Both the position numbers and the translations under genes were made by a program. Below the pieces are notes generated by a model. It saw nothing but the letters and a program-made list of their open reading frames with translations. It was not told the origin of the DNA and did not search any database. This document shows positions 24,925 through 33,906 of a DNA stretch of 64,000 nucleotides, piece by piece. Origin of the DNA: Agaribacillus aureus. GTDB lineage: Bacteria; Bacteroidota; Bacteroidia; Cytophagales; Cyclobacteriaceae. Each line of letters starts with the position of its first letter. The first letter of the stretch is position 1. Location of the stretch: NCBI GenBank assembly GCA_030442055.1, contig JAUJEB010000011.1:62001-126000 (forward strand). Direction: 5' to 3'.

Positions 24925-26721
24925 TTATTGGCTGTTTTGATTGACAGGACTGACATGGACATAGTAAGCGCCCCAATCGATTTGATGTACAGTATCTTTA
25001 AAAGTAGTCACTAAATCGTACGTACCCTTCTTTAAATCCAATTCCAAAATAGCCTCACTGGCATTGATATCAATGGCTACCTCTTTCTTTTCATCTCCAA
25101 TTTCTATCATGGCACTATTGGCTTCGATTGGCTTTGGCGCCTCTCTGGGATATCTTCTGAGCTCGAATCTGTAGTTACCGTCGCCGGCAACCTCAACCCG
25201 CCATTTTCCCTGGCTGGTTTTATTGTCCAGGGCGCCTTGTGTCCATGGAGCATCACCGGCGTACCAGTCCATGCCATTGAGCCTTATTTCCGGCGCCTCG
25301 GCTGCGCCTAAAATATGGGCGGAGATTAATGTCTCTGCCGGCGCGAGGGAATTCCAGAATAACTCGTAAGTCTCTGTGAGGTCTTTTACAATACCTGGAT
25401 AACTCGCGGCCAGGTCTGTTTGCTGGCCATAGTCGTTTTCGATGTTGTAGAGCTCCTTCCCGTCCACCAGCCGCCACTTCTTATATTTTACAGCAGTATT
25501 TTCCCATTTCTTTCGGATGCGCGACCGGGGACATTGCACAATAAGTTTACGCTCATCATCCCATCCGGTCGCTCCCGATAATAAGGGCTTCAGGGATTTT
25601 CCATCCAGATTATCAGGCTGCTGCATGCCACAGATGTCCAGTATGGTGGGCATCACATCAATTATTCCGGCAAGTTTGTCAATATCTCCCGCATTTTTAT
25701 CTGTCATAGAAGGGTATTGCATCATACAATACACCTGATGTTTTTCATCAAAAGACAATCCCCTGTTTTGAAACTTACCGGAACGATGCATGACCGCACC
25801 GCGATCGTTCACGCCCTGATCAGAGGCCAGAATAACCAGAGTATTCTCCTTCATTCCAGACTTTTCCAAATAATCCAAAAGCTTGCCTACATTGTCATCT
25901 ACATTTTCGATCATAGAGTAAAGCGCCAGATACTTGGAATCCTCTACCCCTCTATCGAGCAATCTTTTAGTTGTCTCGGGGTGTCTGTTTGTGGGGAAGT
26001 GGACGGCAGGTGTTGAAATGAAACAGAAAAACGGTTCTTGGTCCATTTGCTTGTCACCCATGAATTTTATGGCCTCATCAAAAAGCACATCTGTGGAAAA
26101 CCCTGTTGATTTCACGTATTTGCCATTGTGTTCGTAAGTGGCGTTGATGTGATTGTTACCGTAATAGTCTTCCAGTTGGCTTACTCCACCACCACCATGA
26201 ATAAATACTTCTCCAAAACCCCGGAATTTAGGAGCATATGGATAGGTTGCGCCAAGGTGCCATTTTCCAAATATAGCCGTGCTGTAACCTTCCTTTTTTA
26301 ATATGTCAGCCAGAGTGGTTTCATCTTTGTGCAATATGGAAACACCTCCTACCGTATTGTGCACGCCGGCTCTTAATGCGTACCTTCCGGTAAGTAACGC
26401 TGTTCTGCTGGGGGAGCAAAACGGCGGCGCGTGAAAATTAGTAAAGTTTACTGCCTTTTCTGCCAGGCGGTCAATCCTTGGAGTCTTTACAATCTGATGG
26501 CCGTTACGGCTTAACTCAAAATAGCTTTGATTGTCAATGAGCACCAGCACCACATTGGGTCTGTCATCTGGCTCCTGACGGGTGGAACAGGAAAATAGTA
26601 ACAAGACCATAAACATATGAATCGCCGATCTCCTCCAACCCGGATTTAAACAGGCTTTACGGAAATTATTACCAGCTATCAGGCTTACCTTTTTGTTATC
26701 GGACTTTTTTGAGCTTACCAT
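24925..26721 (-). CDS. Family S1 sulfatase (CSPSR) with C-terminal beta domain
   Basis: A 598-residue sulfatase. The lipidation site is Cys45 (LLLFSC), after a long basic n-region; the start at 26721 overlaps the GH95 gene by 26 bases, and an internal ATG at 26616 would leave a signal lacking basic residues. The formylglycine site is Cys102 in CSPSR, with FGKWHLG and ASDQGVNDRG. The usual DD pair of calcium ligands is Asp63-Asn64 (LIDNQS), a change to note. About 100 residues after the core (AEAPEIRLNGMDWYAGDAPW onwards) resemble a beta-sandwich often attached to sulfatases of this type. Translationally coupled to its neighbours. Confidence 0.9.
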   Translation of the reverse strand: MVSSKKSDNKKVSLIAGNNFRKACLNPGWRRSAIHMFMVLLLFSCSTRQEPDDRPNVVLVLIDNQSYFELSRNGHQIVKTPRIDRLAEKAVNFTNFHAPPFCSPSRTALLTGRYALRAGVHNTVGGVSILHKDETTLADILKKEGYSTAIFGKWHLGATYPYAPKFRGFGEVFIHGGGGVSQLEDYYGNNHINATYEHNGKYVKSTGFSTDVLFDEAIKFMGDKQMDQEPFFCFISTPAVHFPTNRHPETTKRLLDRGVEDSKYLALYSMIENVDDNVGKLLDYLEKSGMKENTLVILASDQGVNDRGAVMHRSGKFQNRGLSFDEKHQVYCMMQYPSMTDKNAGDIDKLAGIIDVMPTILDICGMQQPDNLDGKSLKPLLSGATGWDDERKLIVQCPRSRIRKKWENTAVKYKKWRLVDGKELYNIENDYGQQTDLAASYPGIVKDLTETYELFWNSLAPAETLISAHILGAAEAPEIRLNGMDWYAGDAPWTQGALDNKTSQGKWRVEVAGDGNYRFELRRYPREAPKPIEANSAMIEIGDEKKEVAIDINASEAILELDLKKGTYDLVTTFKDTVHQIDWGAYYVHVSPVNQNSQ

Positions 26722-29020
26722 TGAAATTATAGGTCTTTCCCTTTTCAGTTTTAAAATCTATACTTCGCTTTTTATATCTCAGCTTGCACATCGTGCCGGC
26801 GGTGGACAATACCTGAACACTTTGCAATTCACCATCTTTCCAATCAAATGAAAGTTCAAATCCTCCCCTGGCCCGTACACCTGAAATATTGCCGTCCGGC
26901 AAGGCATCCGGCAAGGCCGGCAACAAGTCAATTGTGCCCAGGTGACTTTGGATGAGCATTTCGACAATTCCGGCTGCGCCTCCGAAGTTACCATCGATCT
27001 GGAAGGGTGGGTGGGCATCAAACAAATTTGGATAAGAGCCGCCTCTCAGCTTGCGTTGTGGCTCTTCAGCAGGGCTTAAAAGCATATGGATCAGTTTGTA
27101 GGTATGGTTACCATCTAAAAAACGGGCCCAAAAGTTTATCTTCCAGCCCAAACTCCAGCCTGTTCCTTCATCACCCCTGAAAATAAGTGACTGTCTGGCA
27201 GCCTTCATGAGGTCGGGGGTATCGCGCCAATTGATCTCATTTCCCGGATGGACACCCCACAGATGTGAAACGTGGCGATGCTTTACCTCAGGGTCATCCT
27301 TGTCTTCCATCCACTCCTGTAGCTGACCTAATCTACCAATCTTGTTGGGAGCTATTTTGGGTATCATCGCTTTTAAGGTATTGGCAAACTCCTTGTCTTT
27401 GTTAAGAACCTCGGAAGCTTCGACGCATATCCTGAAAAGACTGCGGATAAGCTGATGGTCCATGGTAGGGCCAGCCACCAATCCCCCTATTTCCGGTGAA
27501 TTGGAAGGTGTGCTGATCAGGTATCCGGTTTTAGGATCTTTCACTAAAAAATCTGTAAAAAAGAGCGCTGCTCCCTTTATAAGCGGATATTTCTCAGTCA
27601 GGAATTCTTTGTCATGTGTGAATTTATAATGTTCCCACAGGTGTGTACATAACCAGGCCCCACCTGTAACCCATATGCCGTGGTTGGAAGCATTGATTGG
27701 CGCGGCGCCACGCCAAATGTCTGTATTGTGATGTAACACCCAACCATCCGCATTGTAGTGTTCTTTGGCTACCAAGGCCCCACTTTGTGAGCACTCTTCA
27801 ATCAAATTAAAAAGCGGCTCATGGCACTCCGGGAGGTTGGTAACTTCCACCGGCCAATAATTCATTTCCGCATTGATGTTGGTCGTCCATTTACTCTGCC
27901 ATGCCGGGTCAAGGCTGTTATTCCAAATCCCCTGCAAATTGGCCGGCTGGCCTCCTTTTCGGCTGGAGGAAATCATCAGGTAACGCGCATATTGAACATA
28001 CATGGAAATAAACTGCGGATCGTCAGGGTCTTTCCAGAATTTATAAATTCTTTCATTGGTTGGCAGTGAAGTTCTTTTTTCGCCTGCAAAATGAATTTGA
28101 AATCGGTCAAAGAGCGACCGGTAGTCGGCGACATGTTTTTCTTTTGCCTGCTCGTAATTCAACGTTGCAAACTTTCGAATTGCACCGCGTATCAATGGTT
28201 GGGTCTTACCGCTTACATCCTGAAAATTGACAAAGTTGGTATAAGCCGTCAGGTAAATGGTGGCTGAAGAAGCTCCGGAGACGACAATACGCTTATATTC
28301 AGGTGTTAACACCCCGTCTGTAATAACTTTTACTACTGCTTTACCATTCATGACACCATCTGATACCCTTACATCCAAAACCTGTTTATCGCCATCGGTC
28401 AATACCGACTTCAGAAAATGTTGTGAATCCAGCGCGAGGTCAAAATCCAGCGCCCCCGGTTTACTGGCGGAAAGCTTAATGGCTATGAGCTGGTCCGGAT
28501 AGCTGGCAAATACTTCACGGCTGTAGGTCACGTCGTCCACCTGATATGATAGTTGACACAAAGCCTGCTCAATGTCCAGCACCCTTTTGTAATTTGAAAA
28601 GTTTTGATGGCCCGGAAAATTGATCACAAGATCTCCAAATGGCTGGTATGCTTTCTGATGCAGCGGTTCACTCATAAATTGTTCGCTAGCCAGGTCCTGG
28701 GCTTCTTTTTGTTTTCCCTCAAACAGGAGCTGCCTGATTTGATCAAGATATTTCGATGCATCTTTATTGGCATAATTATGGGGTTGTCCTGTCCAAAGCG
28801 TCTCCTCATTGAATTGAATGTGCTCCTGTAAAACACCTCCATACACCATGGCTCCCAAACGGCCGTTGCCAACCGGAAGTGCCTCCAGCCAGTTAGTAGC
28901 CGGCGCATTATAAAACAGCTTGTTTTCCGATTGCGCTTGCAGTGTCGTCCTGGGAATTACCAGAAGCATAGCTATTAACAAAAGTGGTATGTTTTTTATC
29001 ATTTGGATATTCATCGTCAA
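26696..29020 (-). CDS. GH95 alpha-L-fucosidase/galactosidase (copy A)
   Basis: A 774-residue secreted enzyme with a signal peptide (ending LQAQ). GH95 enzymes are inverting and usually release terminal alpha-1,2-linked L-fucose; some release L-galactose. Domain order is the N-terminal beta domain (GNGRLGAMVYGG, FNEETLWTG), an (alpha/alpha)6 barrel and a C-terminal beta domain. Residues matching the known active site are Asn381 and Asn383 in TTNINAEMNYWP, Glu510 in STPSNSPE and Asp676 in FQIDGNFG. It is 8 bases from a closely similar second GH95 gene, which precedes it in the transcript, and it overlaps the sulfatase that follows. Confidence 0.94.
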   Translation of the reverse strand: MTMNIQMIKNIPLLLIAMLLVIPRTTLQAQSENKLFYNAPATNWLEALPVGNGRLGAMVYGGVLQEHIQFNEETLWTGQPHNYANKDASKYLDQIRQLLFEGKQKEAQDLASEQFMSEPLHQKAYQPFGDLVINFPGHQNFSNYKRVLDIEQALCQLSYQVDDVTYSREVFASYPDQLIAIKLSASKPGALDFDLALDSQHFLKSVLTDGDKQVLDVRVSDGVMNGKAVVKVITDGVLTPEYKRIVVSGASSATIYLTAYTNFVNFQDVSGKTQPLIRGAIRKFATLNYEQAKEKHVADYRSLFDRFQIHFAGEKRTSLPTNERIYKFWKDPDDPQFISMYVQYARYLMISSSRKGGQPANLQGIWNNSLDPAWQSKWTTNINAEMNYWPVEVTNLPECHEPLFNLIEECSQSGALVAKEHYNADGWVLHHNTDIWRGAAPINASNHGIWVTGGAWLCTHLWEHYKFTHDKEFLTEKYPLIKGAALFFTDFLVKDPKTGYLISTPSNSPEIGGLVAGPTMDHQLIRSLFRICVEASEVLNKDKEFANTLKAMIPKIAPNKIGRLGQLQEWMEDKDDPEVKHRHVSHLWGVHPGNEINWRDTPDLMKAARQSLIFRGDEGTGWSLGWKINFWARFLDGNHTYKLIHMLLSPAEEPQRKLRGGSYPNLFDAHPPFQIDGNFGGAAGIVEMLIQSHLGTIDLLPALPDALPDGNISGVRARGGFELSFDWKDGELQSVQVLSTAGTMCKLRYKKRSIDFKTEKGKTYNFNGKLKKVR

Positions 29021-29028
29021 TTAATTAG

Positions 29029-31362
29029 TTATTTGTTAATCATTTTCAACTTCCCGTTAAGTACATAGTTCTTTCCCTTTTGTGTGTCGAAGGCGATGCT
29101 TTTGTCTTTGTACCTGATATCACACCTTTTTCCGGCTTTCGAGAGCACGGTTAATCTTCTCAGGTCACCGTTTTCCCAGTCAAATGAAAGTTCAAAGCCA
29201 CCTCTGGCGCATACGCCTGAAATACTACCGGTGGGAAGTGCATCGGGCAGGGCTGGAAGGAGATCGATCCTGTTTAAATGGCTTTGAATAAGCATTTCTA
29301 CAATTCCGGCGGCGCCACCAAAATTCCCGTCAATCTGAAAGGGCGGGTGGGCATCAAACAAGTTAGGATAAGAGCCGCCTCCGGTTTTCTTTTTTGGTTC
29401 TTCTGCCGGGCTCAACAGGTTGTGGATCAATTTGTAGGCGCGGTTGCCATCGCCAAACCGGGCCCAAAAATTTATTTTCCAGGCCAGGCTCCAGCCGGTG
29501 CCGCCATCGCCACGGTAAATCAGGGATTGCCTGGCAGCCTTCATCAATTCAGGTGTTTCTTCCCAGTTAATATCGCGACCCGGGTGTACGGCCCACAGGT
29601 GTGAAACATGCCTGTGTTTTTCCTCCGGATTATCTTTATCGGTTAACCATTCCTGGAGTTGCCCGTGTTTACCTATCCGGTTTGGCGCAATCTTCGGGAT
29701 CATGACTTTTAGCGTTGCCGCAAACTCTTTGTCGGTATTCAGCACCCGGGCGGCTTTTATACAAATTTTAAAGAGTGATCTGATAATCTGGTGATCCATC
29801 GTTGGGCCTGCTACCAAACCGCCTATTTCAGGGGAGTTGGAGGGAGTACTAACCAGCCAGCCCGTTACAGGGTCCGGGATCAGAAATTCGCTATAAAACT
29901 GTGCTGCTTTTTTGATTACCGGGTATTCCTCTCTCAGAAATGTTTTGTCTTGCGTAAATAAATATCTTTCCCACAGGTGATGCACCACCCATCCTGATCC
30001 GCCAACCCAGGGGCCTATGAATGGCAGATTGATCGGCGCCGTAGCCCGCCAGATGTCCGTGTTATGATGTAATACCCAGCCGCTGCAATCGTAATGTTCC
30101 CTGGCGGTCAACGCACCGGTTTGAGCGCATTCATTGACCAAGTTAATGAATGGCTCATGACATTCTGAAAGATTGGTTACCTCAGCGGGCCAGTAATTCA
30201 TTTCAGCATTGATATTGGTCGTGTATTTGCTTTTCCAGGGGGGATTGATCTGGTTGTTCCAGATACCCTGAAGATTGGCAGGCTGGCTACCCTCGCGGCT
30301 TGAAGAAATCATTAAATAGCGACCAAATTGTACGTATAACGATACCAGTTCAGGGTCATTGGGGTCTTTCCAAAATTGATAGATCCGTTGATTGGTGGGT
30401 ATATTACTCCTGCTGTCACCCTTGAATTCAAGCTGAAACCGGTTGAATAATGAATGATAATCAGCAATATGATCTCTTTTTACCTGCTCATAGCTGAGAT
30501 TAGCAAACTTCTTTAATGCCTGATTGATCATTGCTTTTGGTCGACCGCTTACATCCTGAAAGCTAACAAAATTAGTGTGGGCAGTTAGGTAAATTGTAGC
30601 GGATGTGGCGCCTGCTATTTTGATCTTTTTGTACAGGGGTGTAATTTGTCCATCTGTATGAATTTTAAGGCCGGCCTGCCCATTCAGCACACTTTCCTCA
30701 GACACCCCGGTAAATCGCTGTGGTTCCCTGTCCGGCTTAACGGTCAGTCGCTGCTGATCATAGTCGGTATTTACCGACTTGTTAAAATGGCTGGACTCCA
30801 AATACAGACTAAATTCAAGCGCATTTGCCATATCAGTGGTAATTTTCACGACAATAGCCTGATCCGGATGACTTACAAATACCTCCCGGGTATAGTTTAT
30901 AGCTCCGACCCGATAGGATACTTTACTGATAGCATTTTGAATATCCAGTTCCCTGTAATAATTGGAATAATCTTCATGGCCGGGAAAATCAATAATAAGG
31001 TCACCAAATGGTTGGTAGGCCATCAGGGAACGGGGTACACTCATAAACTCCTTTGCCATCAAATCCTGTGCTTCCTGTTGTTTATTGTTGAATAACAGTT
31101 GCCTGATATCATCTAAATATTTGCTGGCTCCTTTACGGGCGTAGCTTCTTGGCTTTCCGGTCCAGAGGGTCTCTTCATTAAATTGGATATGTTCCTGCGT
31201 CACACCACCGTGTACCATGGCACCTAACCTTCCGTTACCCATTGGAAGGGCCTCCAACCAATTTTGAGCAGGTTTATTGTAAAACAGTTTTTGCGCAGGC
31301 GGGGCAGCGTCAGCCACGCCAATCAAAAATACTGCGATGATAATTGATAAGGTGTATCTCAT
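29029..31362 (-). CDS. GH95 alpha-L-fucosidase/galactosidase (copy B)
   Basis: A 777-residue secreted GH95 enzyme (signal ending ADAA). Active-site equivalents are Asn383 and Asn385 in TTNINAEMNYWP, Glu512 in STPSNSPE and the Asp of FQIDGNFG. It is alignable end to end with the copy that follows at 26696, with an extra short segment near residues 205-225 (REPQRFTGV). The barrel loop APINLPFIGPWVGGSGW differs from APINASNHGIWVTGGAW in copy A, near the active site, so substrate range may differ. Starts 6 bases after the ThuA gene stop. Most likely a tandem duplication followed by specialisation. Confidence 0.94.
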   Translation of the reverse strand: MRYTLSIIIAVFLIGVADAAPPAQKLFYNKPAQNWLEALPMGNGRLGAMVHGGVTQEHIQFNEETLWTGKPRSYARKGASKYLDDIRQLLFNNKQQEAQDLMAKEFMSVPRSLMAYQPFGDLIIDFPGHEDYSNYYRELDIQNAISKVSYRVGAINYTREVFVSHPDQAIVVKITTDMANALEFSLYLESSHFNKSVNTDYDQQRLTVKPDREPQRFTGVSEESVLNGQAGLKIHTDGQITPLYKKIKIAGATSATIYLTAHTNFVSFQDVSGRPKAMINQALKKFANLSYEQVKRDHIADYHSLFNRFQLEFKGDSRSNIPTNQRIYQFWKDPNDPELVSLYVQFGRYLMISSSREGSQPANLQGIWNNQINPPWKSKYTTNINAEMNYWPAEVTNLSECHEPFINLVNECAQTGALTAREHYDCSGWVLHHNTDIWRATAPINLPFIGPWVGGSGWVVHHLWERYLFTQDKTFLREEYPVIKKAAQFYSEFLIPDPVTGWLVSTPSNSPEIGGLVAGPTMDHQIIRSLFKICIKAARVLNTDKEFAATLKVMIPKIAPNRIGKHGQLQEWLTDKDNPEEKHRHVSHLWAVHPGRDINWEETPELMKAARQSLIYRGDGGTGWSLAWKINFWARFGDGNRAYKLIHNLLSPAEEPKKKTGGGSYPNLFDAHPPFQIDGNFGGAAGIVEMLIQSHLNRIDLLPALPDALPTGSISGVCARGGFELSFDWENGDLRRLTVLSKAGKRCDIRYKDKSIAFDTQKGKNYVLNGKLKMINK

Positions 31363-31368
31363 ACTTTA

Positions 31369-32301
31369 TCAGGGGCTGTTTTTCGCATCTGCTGCCTGCA
31401 TTTTAAGATTTTCGCGAATGCTTATTTTTGATGCACTGGGAAAATCACTGCTTATCTCCTGTGTCACCTCCCCGGTGACTACCCACTCTGCACCTCTCAG
31501 GAGGGTCGTAATAAATCCGGCACATTTGATGGTATTGCTTTGATTTTTTCCGACATGCCCCATAACCGAGTGAAAAACCCGGCCTTTTCCATATTTTATC
31601 GTAAAAAGCACTGGCTCCTGGCGCCCTGTCCCGCCTCTGGCCGTATCCTGGGCTGCTGTGGCCAGAATTTCCATACGTTTGGCTGGGCCCCTGAGTCTGT
31701 TGTACAGTTCGTCTTTGGTATGTTTCCACTCCTTTGGCAGTCCCCGCATGATGGGGTGCCCGGGTTTTCTGCTTATCACCACAAACTCATCTTGCTTCCC
31801 GTGTGATCCTCCTCTGCCCGGTGATTTATCCTTTACAAACTTTCCATCCTTCCAATAGACATAAGGGCCATCTTTTTCGGTGCGCCCACCCCATCCCCCT
31901 AATCCGATCATCCGGTTGTATTCCTCCCACTCCGGAAAAGCGTTATCAGAAGCGTGAAACAACACCAGCCCACCGCCTTTTTTGACAAAATCCACAAAAC
32001 TCTCTTTAGTAGTCTCAGACCAGGGGTCACCGTTGTAGTCCAGGCAGACAAGATCATACTTTTCGAATTCCGGCCTGAACACTGACATATCCTCCCCTTT
32101 GGGAGGTGTTACCACCATAGTGGCGTTAAATAGTTCGCTATTATCAAAAATAGTCTTGATAATTTTTGAGCTGGTCGGCCAGTGATGGTTGTTTTGACCG
32201 GTGACTACCAATACCTCATAGGGCTGAGCTTTCACTTTAAAACCGGCTACCACCAAAGCGAAAATGAGTAGCGCAAAATATTTTTTAATTATACAGTTCA
32301 T
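31369..32301 (-). CDS. ThuA-domain protein, exported
   Basis: From the ATG at 32299-32301 the protein has 310 residues with a signal peptide ending KVKAQ; the longer frame from 32370 would overlap the upstream gene. The remainder is a ThuA (trehalose-utilisation type) domain with a class I glutamine-amidotransferase-like fold: VLVVTGQNNHHWPTSS, YDLVCLDYNGDPW, GGGLVLFHASDNAFPEW and GKGRVFHSVMGH. These proteins recur beside DUF1080, PVC-type heme and dehydrogenase genes, as here, and have been tied to sugar oxidation pathways, but their reaction is not settled. Confidence 0.85.
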   Translation of the reverse strand: MNCIIKKYFALLIFALVVAGFKVKAQPYEVLVVTGQNNHHWPTSSKIIKTIFDNSELFNATMVVTPPKGEDMSVFRPEFEKYDLVCLDYNGDPWSETTKESFVDFVKKGGGLVLFHASDNAFPEWEEYNRMIGLGGWGGRTEKDGPYVYWKDGKFVKDKSPGRGGSHGKQDEFVVISRKPGHPIMRGLPKEWKHTKDELYNRLRGPAKRMEILATAAQDTARGGTGRQEPVLFTIKYGKGRVFHSVMGHVGKNQSNTIKCAGFITTLLRGAEWVVTGEVTQEISSDFPSASKISIRENLKMQAADAKNSP

Positions 32302-32324
32302 TTTGAGTGAGTTACAATCTTTAT

Positions 32325-33881
32325 TTATGGGAAATCCAGGTGAATTTTTCCTTCTGTAGTATCTTTCCAATTATCTGTTTTAAAAGGGGAAACCGGCAGG
32401 TTAATCTCATTGAAAAGATTGGTCACCAAGGCATTAGACCAGCCAAACCTCACCGCCACAGGCCGCCTGACTTGTTTGGAAGAAATCTCCAGTTGGTTTC
32501 CATTGATAATTTTGGCATCGGCTTTGACAAACACCTTATTTTTGCCTGCGATCGTAAAACCAATAAGGTCTTTACCTCTCGCCTTTAGTGCTTTAGCATG
32601 GTCCAGGCTTACGATAATCTTACTACCCTCAACCCGATGAGATTTGTAAAAAGGGCTGCTGTAGGCTCCTTCTATTTTTTTGTAATCGTTGTGAAGTGCC
32701 AGCAGCGCAAGCCTTCTGCCTACCTCCTGTTTTTTGGTGGGGTGAATGTCATTAACATCTCCTATATCGGTAATCACGACCATGCCGGTGTTTTCTGTTA
32801 CATCCAGGGTCTTGAGTTGTGCATCTCTTAATTCGGCTGACGTTATCCCTTCGTAGTCGCTGTAGTGGAAGGGAGCGATTTGTACGTAATAGAAAGGAAA
32901 GTTTCCCTGATTCCAGACATTGCGCCAACTTTTTATCATGGCAGGAAATAAGGTGCGGTACTGATGTGCTCTAGAAACGTTTGATTCCCCTTGGTACCAA
33001 ATGGCACCTTTCATGGAATAAGTTTTTATTGGGTGGATCATACCATTATACAGGGCGAACGGCATATGTTGATCACCCGGCAAGTTGCGTTTCGGTCGCG
33101 TGCTCCAGTCTATTGGTGCTCCTTCCGGTTGTTTAGACCTCCATTCGGCTGAAGCTTTGACAAAGTCATAACGGTATTGCTGTAATTTTGACTCATTGGT
33201 ATTATACCAATCGACGATGTCCTGTAGTCCTTCTTTGCCGGCAGTTTCTTTATCGATCCAGGCCTGGGCACCGGATCCTCCCCAGGCCGAGACGATCAGG
33301 CCTATGGGCACGTCCAATTCCTGTCGCAATTCCCTGCCAAAAAAATAAGCCAGGGCGCTTTGGTCGGAAATGCTTTCAGGGCTACACGGCTGCCAGTGGG
33401 CGTTCACATCGTTTTGCGGTTTCCAGGCGAGTTTTCGGGGAATATGAAAAAAACGGATAGAAGGATAATTGGCATTTTTGGTTTCTTCGTAGGAATTATG
33501 CGATCGTTTTATGGACCAGGCCATGTTGGACTGCCCCGAGCAAAGCCATACCTCGCCGATCAATACATTTCCAAGGAATACGTTGTTGTTTCCTTTGAAA
33601 ATTATCTGCTGCGGAACGTGACTGCCGGCAGGTGTTTGTATCTCTGTCTTCCAGTTCCCTTTGCCATCAGCTGTTACGGACTTTTCTTCGCCCCAGCTGG
33701 CAACAATCGTAATATTTTCTCCTGCATCCGCAGTGCCCCATAGTTTTACCTGGGTATTTTGTTGCAGGATCATATGATCACTGAAAATCGCCGGCAGTTT
33801 GATATCGGCCTTCGACGCAGTGGCAGTGACCAGTAACAATAAAAGCGGGGGGCCTATCACTGCTTTAAGAATATTTCTCAT
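32325..33881 (-). CDS. Sialate O-acetylesterase-like SGNH carbohydrate esterase
   Basis: A 518-residue exported esterase with a signal peptide (ending TASKA). The SASA family pattern is clear: ILQQNTQVKLWG at the N-terminus, nucleophile Ser118 in CSGQSNM, the oxyanion region in IWYQGESN, and the Asp/His pair in NDIHPTKKQEVGRRLA. Family members remove O-acetyl groups from sialic acids and other sugars. In a fucoside locus the natural job is probably deacetylation of the sulfated glycan. Lies 25 bases downstream of the propeller-cupredoxin gene and 23 bases upstream of the ThuA gene. Confidence 0.9.
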   Translation of the reverse strand: MRNILKAVIGPPLLLLLVTATASKADIKLPAIFSDHMILQQNTQVKLWGTADAGENITIVASWGEEKSVTADGKGNWKTEIQTPAGSHVPQQIIFKGNNNVFLGNVLIGEVWLCSGQSNMAWSIKRSHNSYEETKNANYPSIRFFHIPRKLAWKPQNDVNAHWQPCSPESISDQSALAYFFGRELRQELDVPIGLIVSAWGGSGAQAWIDKETAGKEGLQDIVDWYNTNESKLQQYRYDFVKASAEWRSKQPEGAPIDWSTRPKRNLPGDQHMPFALYNGMIHPIKTYSMKGAIWYQGESNVSRAHQYRTLFPAMIKSWRNVWNQGNFPFYYVQIAPFHYSDYEGITSAELRDAQLKTLDVTENTGMVVITDIGDVNDIHPTKKQEVGRRLALLALHNDYKKIEGAYSSPFYKSHRVEGSKIIVSLDHAKALKARGKDLIGFTIAGKNKVFVKADAKIINGNQLEISSKQVRRPVAVRFGWSNALVTNLFNEINLPVSPFKTDNWKDTTEGKIHLDFP

Positions 33882-33906
33882 AGTTTAAACAGGTTATTTT
33901 TAAACG

